Shown here: positions 7,734-16,401 of the stretch, one piece after another | Position numbering within the stretch: position 1 is the first letter of the stretch | Layout: every line of letters begins with the position of its first letter | Assembly: GCF_003259255.1 (NCBI RefSeq) | Contig: NZ_QGOL01000002.1 | Coordinates: forward strand, 186,001 to 250,000 | Length of the DNA: 64,000 nucleotides | Reading direction: 5' to 3' | DNA from: Algoriphagus litoralis | GTDB taxonomy: Bacteria > Bacteroidota > Bacteroidia > Cytophagales > Cyclobacteriaceae | Notes under the pieces: generated by a model | Told to the model about the DNA's origin: nothing | Seen by the model: the letters and a program-made list of their open reading frames with translations, nothing else | The model's database searches: none | Made by a program: the position numbers and the translations under genes

Positions 7734-9588
7734 GGTATACGGTTAAGATAGATAAGTCTGCAGGAGATACACCGCTGATTCGAGAAGCTTGTCCGAGTGT
7801 TTGTGGACGAATCTTATTTAGTTTTTGCTTTCCTTCATTGGATAATGCTGTGATGGATAAATAGTCAAATTGGTTTGGAATCTGGTAGTTTTCCATGTTT
7901 GATAATTTATCCACGAGTTGCTGCTCCTTATCTATATAGCTATCGTATTTGATTTGAATTTCTGCCTGTTCGAGGACTTCTTTAGAATATTTGCTAAGGT
8001 AAGCGTTCAATTCTTCGTCGATTGATTTTAATTCTTCCATTCCCATTTGGGGACGTTTAAGAAGTTTTTCAGCGCTTACTTTTTCTAGAATTGTAGCAGT
8101 GCCTATTTTCTCCAGTACCTCGTTGATGGAGTCTGGGATTAGTTTCTTTTGTCTTAGATCGTTGATCAATGCTGCTGTTTTGGACTTTTTATCCAGCATG
8201 TTCTTCAATCGTTCTTCTGAGGCAAGACCAATATCATATCCGTGTTGTGTCAGTCTAAGGTCTGCATTATCCTGTCGGAGTAGCAATCTGAATTCTGCCC
8301 TAGATGTGAACATTCGGTAAGGCTCCTCTGTGCCTTTATTTATAAGATCATCAATTAGGACTCCGATATAAGCTTCAGATCGTTTTAGAATAAAAGGTTC
8401 CTCTTCCTGAACCTTAAGGCTAGCATTAATTCCAGCCACGAGACCTTGAGATGCTGCTTCTTCATATCCTGTGGTTCCGTTGATTTGTCCTGCAAAAAAC
8501 AAATTTTCTAAGATTTTGGTCTCTAGGGTAGCATTGAGCTGTGTAGGTGGAAAGAAATCATATTCAATAGCATATCCAGGCCTGAACATTTTGGCATTTT
8601 CGAATCCGGGAATTAACCGTAAGGCTTTATACTGGACATCTTCAGGGAGTGAAGTGGAGAATCCATTGACGTAGATCTCTACGGTATTCCAGCCTTCCGG
8701 CTCTACAAATATCTGGTGTCTTTCCCGCTCAGCAAAACGATTGATTTTATCCTCAATACTGGGACAATATCTTGGGCCTAGTCCTTGGATTCTTCCATTG
8801 AACATTGGAGATCTGTCAAAACCAGTCTCTAAAGACTGATGTACCTCTTTGTTTGTATAAGTGATCCAACAGGATTTCTGTTTTTTTAAGGGTTCTGTCG
8901 AATTCGAGTAGGAAAATTTTTCTGGATTTTCATCGCCGAATTGTTCTTCCATTTTGGAATAATCTAAACTTCTTCCATCTACTCTGGGTGGAGTGCCAGT
9001 TTTCATTCTTCCTGCTTCAAACCCAAGTTGTACCAGTTGCTCAGTTATTCCTTTTGCAGCTGATTCACCTGTTCTCCCCCCTCCAAATTGTTTTTCTCCA
9101 ATGTGAATTATTCCATTGAGGAAAGTTCCATTGGTCAGAACGACAGATTTTGAATTAATTTCGATACCTATGGCTGTTCTAACACCTATTACTCTCCCGT
9201 CTTTTACAAGAAGTCCTGAGATCATTTCTTGCCAAAAATCCACATTTGGTGTTTGTTCTAGCGCAAGTCTCCACTCCTCTGCGAATCTCATTCGGTCATT
9301 TTGTGATCTTGGGGACCACATGGCTGGACCTTTTGAGCGGTTTAGCATGCGGAACTGGATCATCGATTTGTCCGAAATTATCCCTGATAATCCCCCTAGT
9401 GCATCTATTTCTCGTACTATTTGCCCTTTTGCCACCCCTCCCATTGCTGGGTTGCAAGACATTTGAGCGATGGTGTTCATGTTCATTGTGCAAAGAAGAA
9501 CTTTGGATCCCATAGCTGCTGCTGCATGCGCTGCCTCACAGCCCGCATGACCCGCCCCTACTACAATGACATCGTATAATGGAAACAT
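7723..9588 (-). CDS. mnmG: tRNA uridine-5-carboxymethylaminomethyl modification enzyme MnmG (GidA)
   Basis: The protein has 621 residues from the chosen start. It begins with the FAD-binding motif GAGHAGCEAA (about residues 11-20), then the family signatures CNPAMGGVAKG and the long conserved GTPPRVDGRSLDYSK region. With MnmE it installs the carboxymethylaminomethyl group on U34 of several tRNAs. An in-frame ATG exists 30 bases upstream at 9618, but its codons (MFHVKH) are simply the parS site read as protein, and the residues before MFPLYDVIVVGAG have no counterpart in the family. I therefore place the start at 9588. The gene is a classic neighbour of bacterial origins, which fits the parS and DnaA-box evidence. 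Confidence 0.95.
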   Translation of the reverse strand: MFPLYDVIVVGAGHAGCEAAHAAAAMGSKVLLCTMNMNTIAQMSCNPAMGGVAKGQIVREIDALGGLSGIISDKSMIQFRMLNRSKGPAMWSPRSQNDRMRFAEEWRLALEQTPNVDFWQEMISGLLVKDGRVIGVRTAIGIEINSKSVVLTNGTFLNGIIHIGEKQFGGGRTGESAAKGITEQLVQLGFEAGRMKTGTPPRVDGRSLDYSKMEEQFGDENPEKFSYSNSTEPLKKQKSCWITYTNKEVHQSLETGFDRSPMFNGRIQGLGPRYCPSIEDKINRFAERERHQIFVEPEGWNTVEIYVNGFSTSLPEDVQYKALRLIPGFENAKMFRPGYAIEYDFFPPTQLNATLETKILENLFFAGQINGTTGYEEAASQGLVAGINASLKVQEEEPFILKRSEAYIGVLIDDLINKGTEEPYRMFTSRAEFRLLLRQDNADLRLTQHGYDIGLASEERLKNMLDKKSKTAALINDLRQKKLIPDSINEVLEKIGTATILEKVSAEKLLKRPQMGMEELKSIDEELNAYLSKYSKEVLEQAEIQIKYDSYIDKEQQLVDKLSNMENYQIPNQFDYLSITALSNEGKQKLNKIRPQTLGQASRISGVSPADLSILTVYLGR

Positions 9589-9601
9589 AATTTTATTTTG
9601 G

Positions 9602-9617
9602 TGTTTCACGTGGAACA
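9602..9617. promoter_or_regulatory. parS site (ParB binding) copy 1
   Basis: TGTTTCACGTGGAACA; read on the minus strand this is TGTTCCACGTGAAACA, an exact match to the published parS consensus TGTTNCACGTGAAACA. It lies directly upstream of the mnmG start. Confidence 0.88.
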
Positions 9618-9641
9618 TGACATTATTCCTTTTGTCACATT

Positions 9642-9657
9642 TGTTTCACGTGAAACA
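9642..9657. promoter_or_regulatory. parS site (ParB binding) copy 2
   Basis: TGTTTCACGTGAAACA is a perfect 16-bp palindrome and an exact parS consensus. It lies 40 bp from copy 1, in the short gap between the ybeY stop and mnmG. ParB-parS sites cluster near origins, where they load condensin and drive segregation. parAB is not in the window. Confidence 0.92.
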
Positions 9658-9658
9658 G

Positions 9659-10084
9659 TTAATTGGTTTTGAATAGTTCTATCGCAAATTCTTCTTTTGC
9701 CCGCATTGTTTCAGCTTGCTCTTTTGATTTGTCTTTGTAGCCCATCAAATGGAAAAGCCCATGACTGATGACTCTACTGAGTTCGCTTTCTTCAGTGACG
9801 TCAAGTTTTTGAGCGTTTTCTTTGACCCTATCAATACTGATGAATATATCACCTTCGATTTTTTTTGATTCCTCAGAATTGTCAAAGGTTATAATGTCTG
9901 TGTAAGTATGGTGTGATAAGTAATCCACATTGATCTGATACAAATAGTCATCTGAGCAAAAGATGTAATTCAATTCAGTGATTTGAAACCCTTCAGAATT
10001 GGCAATCTTTTTAAGCCAGTCTTTCCGCTTTAATTTTTGTGGAAGTTGAAATTTGATTTCTTCTGAAAAAAAATTAATTGCCAT
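9659..10084 (-). CDS. ybeY: endoribonuclease YbeY, rRNA maturation factor
   Basis: This protein has 141 residues. The metal-binding segment SHGLFHLMGYKDK near residues 109-121 corresponds to the family motif H-G-x-L-H-L-x-G-Y-D-H, with the first two histidines kept. The third histidine position is not histidine here; as I recall, the GYKDK form is common in Bacteroidota. YbeY acts in the cytoplasm in 16S rRNA maturation and ribosome quality control. The gene begins 3 bp after the RsbW-like gene ends and its stop abuts parS copy 2. Confidence 0.9.
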   Translation of the reverse strand: MAINFFSEEIKFQLPQKLKRKDWLKKIANSEGFQITELNYIFCSDDYLYQINVDYLSHHTYTDIITFDNSEESKKIEGDIFISIDRVKENAQKLDVTEESELSRVISHGLFHLMGYKDKSKEQAETMRAKEEFAIELFKTN

Positions 10085-10087
10085 CGC

Positions 10088-10489
10088 TCAATCTAAGTAG
10101 AAAGATAAAATGGTCTTCTTTCCCCCTTCTTCAAATTTCACATCGTCACTCAAGTGTCTGATAAGGAAAATCCCCCGTCCACCTGGCTTCTGAATGTTTT
10201 CAGGCGCGGTGGGATCTTCTAGTTCTTCAAGGTCAAATCCCTGACCTTCATCTTCGATGATGAAATTCAACTGATCTCCCTCCGTGTTTAATTCCAGATG
10301 CACTAGTTTGTTCTTGTCATTTTGATTTCCATGGATGATCGCATTACTAATGCATTCAGTCACTGATATCATAATATTCCCATAGATGTCATCATTGATT
10401 TCGAAGTTATCTTTAGCATTGTCGATAAAACTTTCGATAATCTTAATGTTCTCTATTAGAGATGGGATAGAAATTTTAATAGACTTCAT
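10088..10489 (-). CDS. RsbW-like ATP-binding protein (HATPase_c_2; anti-sigma-type serine kinase fold)
   Basis: The protein has 133 residues. The N box ECISNAIIHGN (about 45-55, Asn49), the G1 box DEGQGFD (80-86) and the G2 region GGRGIFLIRHL (103-113) form a GHKL ATP-binding fold of the RsbW/SpoIIAB type. Such proteins phosphorylate an antagonist or bind a sigma factor. No partner STAS protein or phosphatase is visible nearby, so the target is unknown. It lies immediately upstream of ybeY in a packed operon and is cytoplasmic, having no membrane segment. Confidence 0.82.
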   Translation of the reverse strand: MKSIKISIPSLIENIKIIESFIDNAKDNFEINDDIYGNIMISVTECISNAIIHGNQNDKNKLVHLELNTEGDQLNFIIEDEGQGFDLEELEDPTAPENIQKPGGRGIFLIRHLSDDVKFEEGGKKTILSFYLD

Positions 10490-10617
10490 GTGTGTTAGTT
10501 AAATTTTTGTTCACATGGAATCTCGCACGCCAAATCTTCAAGTCTGCTAGAGACACGTTTTTTATGCTCGATTTCATCTTGGAAATATTCTATAATTCAG
10601 ATCTTATTGTCCTTCGC

Positions 10618-11379
10618 TTATTCTATTTCAAGTACAATCGGACAATGGTCCGAATGTTTTATTTCCTGCAAAATTACGGCACTTTTCAATCTGTTTTGCA
10701 ATTCTTTGGTAGCCATGTGGTAATCAATTCTCCATCCCAGATTTTTTGCTCTTGCATTGGCTCTAAAACTCCACCAAGAATACTGATGAGGACTGGAATT
10801 GAAATATCTAAAGGTATCGATAAAGCCACTTTCTGTGAATTTATCCATCCAGGCACGTTCTTCTGGGAGAAACCCAGATGAATTTTTATTAGAAACAGGA
10901 TTGTGAATATCAATAGGCTTATGACATATGTTATAATCCCCACTTAATATTAAGGTTGGGTTTGTTTTTTTTAGATCTTTGATATACCCATATAGGTCAT
11001 CAAGAAACTCGTATTTGAATTGTTGTCGTATGTCTCCGGTTGTTCCTGATGGGAAATAAGAGGATATAAATGAAAACCCATCAAAATCAGCCTGAAGTAC
11101 TCTTCCCTCATCATCATATTTTGATAATCCCATTCCATATTTGAGCGATTTTGGTTTGATTTTGGTAAGAATAGCCACCCCACTGTAGCCTTTTTTCACT
11201 GCAGGATTCCAGTAGAGTTCATAGCCAAGGTCTTTGAAAATAGCACTGTCGATGTCTTTTTGTTCCGCCTTAACTTCCTGTAAACCAATGATATCTGGAT
11301 TTTCTTCCTTTAACCAATCTATAAATCCTTTGGTTATGGCAGACCGGATTCCGTTGACGTTGTATGAGATTAGCTTCAT
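10618..11379 (-). CDS. xth: exodeoxyribonuclease III / AP endonuclease
   Basis: The protein has 253 residues. Catalytic motifs of the Exo III family are in place: N7 in SYNVNGIRS, E35 in LQEVKAE, D148 and N150 in SGDYNI, and D244-H245 in SDHCPI. It would cut DNA at abasic sites and degrade 3' ends during base excision repair in the cytoplasm. It follows the 119-residue conserved protein with no gap, so they are co-transcribed. The 128 bp after its stop, before the RsbW-like gene, show nothing recognisable. Confidence 0.93.
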   Translation of the reverse strand: MKLISYNVNGIRSAITKGFIDWLKEENPDIIGLQEVKAEQKDIDSAIFKDLGYELYWNPAVKKGYSGVAILTKIKPKSLKYGMGLSKYDDEGRVLQADFDGFSFISSYFPSGTTGDIRQQFKYEFLDDLYGYIKDLKKTNPTLILSGDYNICHKPIDIHNPVSNKNSSGFLPEERAWMDKFTESGFIDTFRYFNSSPHQYSWWSFRANARAKNLGWRIDYHMATKELQNRLKSAVILQEIKHSDHCPIVLEIE

Positions 11380-11739
11380 TTATAACTCTATTTGATATTC
11401 CCTTTCGAAATATTCCATCACTTGAATTTTGAGTAATTTCTCTTGATCCAAAAGATCAAAGTGAGGTAATTCTTTTATTAACTTCCAATGTGGCCATCCC
11501 TCTTGATCTATAAAATCCAATTCATAAAAGCCTGCGTAACTTAAGACTTTGCATATCGCGATATGCATAAGGTCTTGCTTTTGTTCCTTTGAAAAGGTAC
11601 GGGTTCCCTTTCCGAGTTCCTGCACCCCTATCAGAAAGAGTACGCCATTAAGGTCATTGGGTTTTTTCCCGATCGTTTCCTTCAGTCCTTCGAGAAGTTT
11701 TGCCCATCTTTTTTCAAGATCAAGATCCCGTTTAAACAT
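11380..11739 (-). CDS. conserved hypothetical protein (119 aa)
   Basis: I do not recognise a named domain. The 119-residue protein is soluble, charged and helical in appearance, without signal peptide or membrane segment. Residues 24-50 (KKPNDLNGVLFLIGVQELGK) look conserved enough to be a real fold. Its stop is directly followed by the xth start and it begins 7 bp after the AhpD-like gene ends, so it sits mid-operon between a redox protein and a DNA repair enzyme. Neighbourhood alone does not show its job. Confidence 0.65.
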   Translation of the reverse strand: MFKRDLDLEKRWAKLLEGLKETIGKKPNDLNGVLFLIGVQELGKGTRTFSKEQKQDLMHIAICKVLSYAGFYELDFIDQEGWPHWKLIKELPHFDLLDQEKLLKIQVMEYFEREYQIEL

Positions 11740-11746
11740 AGCTAAA

Positions 11747-12088
11747 TTAGTGATTTGTAAGCTCTTCCCAATATTCCACCGCTCTTCTGAGGTGGGGGAT
11801 GACTATTGATCCACCTATGACCAAGGCTATCGAAAACACTTCAAAAATTTCCTCTTTTTTCAGTCCTGCTTCATGGCTTTTACCTAAGTGATATTTTATG
11901 CAGTCATCACAACGAAGTACCATTGAGCATGCTAATCCTATCATTTCTTTCGTTTTTACGTCAAGTTCGCCTGCTGCATAAGTATTCGTATCAAGGTTAA
12001 AAAAACGCTTGATCACCAAGTTATCTTCGCCCAAAATCTTGTCGTTCATTTTGGCGCGATAAGCATTGAATTCTTCTATTAGATTCAT
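11747..12088 (-). CDS. carboxymuconolactone decarboxylase / AhpD-like family protein
   Basis: The protein has 113 residues. It holds the AhpD/CMD redox motif C60-x-x-C63-x-x-x-H67, followed by HEAGLKKEEIFE, which is typical of the helical YurZ/AhpD-like group. Members of this family reduce peroxiredoxins or act as small thiol-disulphide enzymes. It is the first gene of the minus-strand chain and diverges from comF across a 54-bp gap. Confidence 0.83.
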   Translation of the reverse strand: MNLIEEFNAYRAKMNDKILGEDNLVIKRFFNLDTNTYAAGELDVKTKEMIGLACSMVLRCDDCIKYHLGKSHEAGLKKEEIFEVFSIALVIGGSIVIPHLRRAVEYWEELTNH

Positions 12089-12142
12089 TAACTTAAGGAT
12101 TAATATAAGTCCAAAGGGTAAATATACGGCATATTAAACCCG

Positions 12143-12865
12143 ATGAAGCAACAACAGAACTTTTTACCGATGCGTTTTGATTTTTTAAAAGAATTTTTGG
12201 ATCTCATTTTCCCCAGAAACTGTCCACAATGTGGTCGGTCACTTTTTGACTTCGAACCCTGTCTTTGTACGATTTGCCAAGGAAGTCTGCCGGTTGCTAA
12301 TTTTCATTTGAGGCCATTTGACAATGAATTAACTGATAAAATCCGTGGCTTAATGCAAGTAAATCGTGCGATGGCTTTTTTGAGGTTTTCTAAAAAAGGG
12401 AAAAGTCAGAAGCTTTTACACCAACTCAAATACCGCAACAAACCCGAAATAGGTGAGGAAATGGGTCGCTTGTATGGCTTGACTTTGGCTAATAGTGGCT
12501 TTTCAAGCGAATGGGACGTGATAGTACCTGTTCCACTTCACCCTATGAAACAAAAAAGAAGGGGTTATAATCAAAGTGAAAAATTCGCGGAAGGTCTATC
12601 CAAACCATTAGAAACCACAGTATCTAACCTCTTGGAGCGAAAGAAATTTACCGAAACTCAAACCAAAAAATCAAGGCTTCAGCGTCTGGAGAATGTGGAT
12701 GAAGTTTTTGAACTCAGACAAGGAGAAAATATCACCGGGCTTAGGATATTGCTCGTAGATGATGTGGTCACTACTGGTGCGACGCTCAGCGCTTGCGCAA
12801 ATGTGCTTTTGGCCAATGGTGCAAAACATGTAGATTTGGTTACTATCGCGGCTGGAGGCCAATAA
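12143..12865 (+). CDS. ComF family phosphoribosyltransferase-like protein
   Basis: The protein has 240 residues. An N-terminal zinc ribbon (C27, C30 and C40, C42, C45) precedes a phosphoribosyltransferase domain whose PRPP motif LLVDDVVTTGAT is near residues 205-216. ComF proteins assist DNA uptake and single-strand handling in naturally competent bacteria, but they also occur widely elsewhere, so competence is not implied. The M10 ATG at 12170 would give a more usual ComF N-terminus (MRFDFLKEF) and is a fair alternative start. Confidence 0.85.
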   Translation: MKQQQNFLPMRFDFLKEFLDLIFPRNCPQCGRSLFDFEPCLCTICQGSLPVANFHLRPFDNELTDKIRGLMQVNRAMAFLRFSKKGKSQKLLHQLKYRNKPEIGEEMGRLYGLTLANSGFSSEWDVIVPVPLHPMKQKRRGYNQSEKFAEGLSKPLETTVSNLLERKKFTETQTKKSRLQRLENVDEVFELRQGENITGLRILLVDDVVTTGATLSACANVLLANGAKHVDLVTIAAGGQ

Positions 12866-12869
12866 ACAT

Positions 12870-13406
12870 ATGAGCACAGACATCGAATTTCTCAAATTCC
12901 CAATCGGTAAGTTCAAACTTCCCGAATATATTTCTGAAACCCAGATGGCAGAGGCCATCAATCAGATCAAATCATTCCCTTCCAGCCTGTTCAAAGCTGT
13001 AAGTCCTCTATCTGTCGAGCAGCTGAATACCCCCTATCGTCCTGGTGGGTGGACAGTGAGACAGCTTGTCCATCATTGCTCTGATAGTCATATGAATGCA
13101 TTTGTGCGTTTTAAATTGGCATTGACTGAGCAAAATCCGACCATTAAGCCCTACTTGGAAGGCGATTGGGCAAATTTACCTGATTACTCTCTCCCAATTG
13201 AATCTTCTTTGCTGACCATACAGGCTATTCATTTGAAATGGGGGGTTTTACTCGATTCCATGAAACCGGAGGATTTCAAAAAGACCTATTTTCATCCGGA
13301 AAAAGAACGGAGCCAAGAATTGGCTGAGGTTACGCTGATGTATGCCTGGCACTCGCAGCATCATTTGTCGCATGTACTGCATTTGATCATGCGGGAAAAC
13401 TGGTAA
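12870..13406 (+). CDS. YfiT/DinB-type metal-dependent hydrolase or thiol transferase
   Basis: The protein has 178 residues of DinB/YfiT four-helix type. The metal-ligand histidines are seen in LVHHCSDSH (H68, H69, H74) and in the C-terminal WHSQHHLSH (H161-H168). The PYRPGGWTVRQLVHH stretch is the YfiT hallmark. In Firmicutes the family transfers bacillithiol; in Bacteroidota bacillithiol use is possible but is not shown by this window. The start lies 4 bp after the comF stop, suggesting co-transcription. Confidence 0.83.
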   Translation: MSTDIEFLKFPIGKFKLPEYISETQMAEAINQIKSFPSSLFKAVSPLSVEQLNTPYRPGGWTVRQLVHHCSDSHMNAFVRFKLALTEQNPTIKPYLEGDWANLPDYSLPIESSLLTIQAIHLKWGVLLDSMKPEDFKKTYFHPEKERSQELAEVTLMYAWHSQHHLSHVLHLIMRENW

Positions 13407-13420
13407 GGCCTTCATTATTC

Positions 13421-14179
13421 ATGAAAATTTCTCTCAAAAATCAGCGAATACTAGTCACAGGAGCATCTAGGGGAATCGGAAGGGCTATCGCAAGGCAACT
13501 ATCCGAATCAGGTGCTGAAGTGATAATTCATTACAATGCCAACCAAGCAGAGGCAGAAAGTCTCCGAAATCAACTTAAAAACCCTGCACACATCGAAGCC
13601 TGTGACCTTGCTCAGTCAGATGAGGTGGTTGGATTTATTCCTAGATTGGTGGAGAAATATGGACCCCTTACGGCTTTGGTAAATAATGCTGGGATTTCTC
13701 CAGCTGCACCGGATTCTTTACCTACTCCGGATTGGCTGGAGATTTGGAACAAAGTAATGGCAGTCAACGCCACAGCGGTAGGAATTTTGACCAAGGAATT
13801 TGTCGATCAAGCAAAAGTCCAAGAAAACGGTCGAATCATAATGATCTCTAGCCGAGCAGCATTTAGAGGTGATACGCCGGACTATTTAGGCTATGCTGCC
13901 TCCAAGGGTGCTTTGGTTAGTCTGACCCGATCCATTGCCAGACATTATGGGAAATTGGGAATTAAAGCTTTTCTGATTGCTCCTGGTTTTACCCGGACAG
14001 AAATGGCAAATGGAATATTGGCTGAATATGGAGAAGATTTCGCCCTAAATGACATTGCCTTAAAGGAACTAACCTTGCCCGAGGACATTGCCCCCATGGT
14101 CACACTTCTTTGTTCTGGCTTGGCAGATCATGCCACCGGCACCTCCATCGACATGAATGCCGGATCTTACGTGAGATAA
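13421..14179 (+). CDS. SDR family NAD(P)-dependent oxidoreductase
   Basis: The protein has 252 residues with the classical short-chain dehydrogenase pattern: nucleotide-binding GASRGIG at 14-20, NNAG near 89-92, and the catalytic Y158-x-x-x-K162 (YAASK). It resembles 3-oxoacyl-ACP reductase (FabG) and other ketone reductases; the substrate cannot be chosen from sequence. It starts 14 bp after the YfiT-like gene and probably shares its transcript. Confidence 0.85.
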   Translation: MKISLKNQRILVTGASRGIGRAIARQLSESGAEVIIHYNANQAEAESLRNQLKNPAHIEACDLAQSDEVVGFIPRLVEKYGPLTALVNNAGISPAAPDSLPTPDWLEIWNKVMAVNATAVGILTKEFVDQAKVQENGRIIMISSRAAFRGDTPDYLGYAASKGALVSLTRSIARHYGKLGIKAFLIAPGFTRTEMANGILAEYGEDFALNDIALKELTLPEDIAPMVTLLCSGLADHATGTSIDMNAGSYVR

Positions 14180-14251
14180 TTTTGGAAATGACACACAGAA
14201 ACCTTCACACCTTTTTAAGGGTTTTGTAAGGTAACTTGCGCGAGTAGATCC

Positions 14252-14836
14252 ATGTCGAAAAGAGACCCTGTACTTACACCAGAACTGATAAAAATTCTCA
14301 AAATTTTTATTTTTTCATCCTTAGGTCTGGTGCTGGTTTTCTCTTTTTTTAATGAGTATCGGGCCAACAACACTGGTCAAGATGGCACTTTTCGGATAAA
14401 TGATTCCAATCGACTCTATTTTCTCAATGTTAAGGCTATTCAGTATGACCGTGAGATTCGCAGGGATGCGGGAATGACGCTGTACCGCCATGCAAAGCGA
14501 AAACAATCTGATTCAATACCAACCTTGGATATGGTAATCCTTCTGAATGCCAGTAAAGAAGAAGCCTATATTTATCTTGAATTGAAAAATGCAGATTGGC
14601 CGATCGAGCTTTCCGTCAAATCTTCCGGCACATCCCGGATCCTGGAATTTACCAATGGCAATAACCTTGATCATTTTGCCATCGTCAAAAAACTAAAAGC
14701 TTTTATCGATGCGGATGCAGAATTTGAACTTTTAGTTCATAAAAAACCTATCCCGCTTTGGTCTACTGAATTAGAGAAAAAAGCTATAAAATCAGTCTTA
14801 GAGGACTATTTTAGGCTTCTGGATCTAATCAATTAA
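14252..14836 (+). CDS. hypothetical membrane-anchored protein (194 aa)
   Basis: I do not recognise the family. One hydrophobic segment at about residues 15-33 (IFIFSSLGLVLVFSFF) follows a short charged head, so the remaining 160 residues probably face the periplasm. That part is rich in charged residues and has alternating beta-like stretches. It lies 2 bp before the thioesterase gene, so the two are likely translated from one message. No link in function is evident. Confidence 0.6.
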   Translation: MSKRDPVLTPELIKILKIFIFSSLGLVLVFSFFNEYRANNTGQDGTFRINDSNRLYFLNVKAIQYDREIRRDAGMTLYRHAKRKQSDSIPTLDMVILLNASKEEAYIYLELKNADWPIELSVKSSGTSRILEFTNGNNLDHFAIVKKLKAFIDADAEFELLVHKKPIPLWSTELEKKAIKSVLEDYFRLLDLIN

Positions 14837-14838
14837 GA

Positions 14839-15297
14839 ATGGAAAGCACCACAAACTCTAGATTGGAATTTTTCAAAACACAAATAGGCAGCGTACTCGA
14901 TAAAACTCCTTCAGCAGCAGGGAATTGGTTAAAAGGGACATTGCTTGAAATTGACCTGCACCATATTAAGGTAAAGTATACCGTCCGGCCTGACATGTGC
15001 AATCCGGGCCGAATTCTTCATGGAGGAATATCTTCCCTGATGCTGGATGATGTCATCGGTATGGGAAATTTTGTGGCAGGATCAGAATACCTAATGACAA
15101 GTATTAACCTGAGTGTGGACTTTCTTTCCGCAGCGCAAGTCGGAGAAACAGTGGAAGTAACCGCAAAACTAATTCGATCCGGATCAAACCTAAATCATTG
15201 GGAATCCGTAATCAGAAAAGAATCTGGAAAAGTAGTGGCCAAAGCAAGCTCCAACTTAATCAAAACGCATGTAAAGCTCAGTGAGCTTGGTTTTTAA
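14839..15297 (+). CDS. PaaI-type hotdog-fold thioesterase
   Basis: The protein has 152 residues. The HGG motif (H61-G-G) followed by SSLMLDDVIG, with D70/D71, is the active-site helix of PaaI/YdiI-like acyl-CoA thioesterases, which hydrolyse aryl- or short acyl-CoA in the cytoplasm. The gene follows the membrane protein by 2 bp. Confidence 0.83.
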   Translation: MESTTNSRLEFFKTQIGSVLDKTPSAAGNWLKGTLLEIDLHHIKVKYTVRPDMCNPGRILHGGISSLMLDDVIGMGNFVAGSEYLMTSINLSVDFLSAAQVGETVEVTAKLIRSGSNLNHWESVIRKESGKVVAKASSNLIKTHVKLSELGF

Positions 15298-15324
15298 TAG
15301 CTGAATACAACTAAATTTTATAAA

Positions 15325-15732
15325 ATGAAAAAAACCCTTCTTTTGGCCATTTTTGGCTTGTTTTCTACTGTTTCATATGCACAATGGACAGTTTCGTATC
15401 ATCAAAGTAATTTGCCCTTCATAGGAGTGAATAAGCAGATCGGCGAAAAATGGCTACCGGAATTTAGAGTAGGTACAGATAACTTTATAGATAATGTTTC
15501 CTTTGAGTTAGTGGTCAATCGTATTTTTTACAAAAACGACCGCATAGATTTCTATGGGGGTATAGGTGGCCGAGTCCAAAATTTTGCCGGTTTGGTTATT
15601 CCAATTGGCTTGAATATCTATCCCTTTGAGCGAAAAGATTTTGGATTTCACATCGAAGCTGCCCAGTTTATAGGTGACGGAGATATATTCAGAGGCTCTT
15701 TTGGGATCAGGTATCGGTTTTTAAAAGAGTAA
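15325..15732 (+). CDS. small predicted outer-membrane beta-barrel protein
   Basis: The protein has 135 residues with a cleavable signal peptide (MKKTLLLAIFGLFSTVSYAQ). After it comes alternating amphipathic sequence with many aromatic residues and ends in ...GSFGIRYRFLKE, typical of a short outer-membrane barrel. Family and role are unknown. A strong terminator follows. Confidence 0.6.
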   Translation: MKKTLLLAIFGLFSTVSYAQWTVSYHQSNLPFIGVNKQIGEKWLPEFRVGTDNFIDNVSFELVVNRIFYKNDRIDFYGGIGGRVQNFAGLVIPIGLNIYPFERKDFGFHIEAAQFIGDGDIFRGSFGIRYRFLKE

Positions 15733-15749
15733 ATTAAGACACACAAATG

Positions 15750-15781
15750 ATGCATGGCTAAGTCCGGCCATGCATTTTTTT
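15750..15781 (+). terminator. rho-independent terminator
   Basis: ATGCATGGC pairs over 9 bp with GCCATGCAT across an 8-base loop, followed by a T run. It ends the plus-strand unit and lies 6 bp from the stop of the convergent methyltransferase gene. Confidence 0.82.
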
Positions 15782-15786
15782 ATTCG

Positions 15787-16320
15787 TTAAAATTGACCTA
15801 GCTTTACCATCAAGTCCCATACCGCGATGCCTAAAGTCACCGAGATATTCAGCGAATGCTTGGTTCCTAATTGCGGGATTTCCAGTACTTGATCACAGGC
15901 TTTTAATACTTCTTCTTCCACTCCAAATACCTCATTTCCGAAGATTAAGGCATACTTTTGCCCGATTTCGGGAGAATATGAATTAAGCATGACAGCGCTT
16001 TCTACCTGCTCCAGGGCGCAAAGTTGATACTTGAGTGCCCTGAGTTTTTCGATGGCTTGCATCGTATTTTGACAATATTCCCATTCCACGGATTCGGTAG
16101 CGCCAAGTGCTGTCTTTTGAATGTCTCGATGCGGTGGAGTACCGGTGATTCCACATAGAAAAATCTTCTCGATTCTGAAGGCATCAGCAGTACGAAAGGC
16201 AGAGCCGACGTTGTTAAGGCTACGTACATTATCCAATACCAAGACGATTGGAGACTTCTCTGTTTGCTTAAATTCCTGGATCGAAAGCCGATCCAACTCT
16301 TCCATGCTTAATTTCTTCAT
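15787..16320 (-). CDS. TrmH/SpoU-family RNA 2'-O-methyltransferase
   Basis: The protein has 177 residues. The three SpoU motifs are visible: motif 1 LDNVRSLNNVGSAFRTADAF (about 30-49), motif 2 LIFGNEVFGV (about 130-139) and motif 3 IPQLGTKHSLNISV (about 150-163). It forms the knotted SPOUT fold and would methylate a ribose in tRNA or rRNA. It is short because it lacks the N-terminal RNA-binding extension of RlmB. It diverges from mutS. Confidence 0.88.
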   Translation of the reverse strand: MKKLSMEELDRLSIQEFKQTEKSPIVLVLDNVRSLNNVGSAFRTADAFRIEKIFLCGITGTPPHRDIQKTALGATESVEWEYCQNTMQAIEKLRALKYQLCALEQVESAVMLNSYSPEIGQKYALIFGNEVFGVEEEVLKACDQVLEIPQLGTKHSLNISVTLGIAVWDLMVKLGQF

Positions 16321-16401
16321 CTTTTTTGATCTCCTTAGCTAATCGGCTATTTTCAGCCTTTATTATCAATTCAAAAGTACCACAATTCCCTTTTTATCCT
16401 C

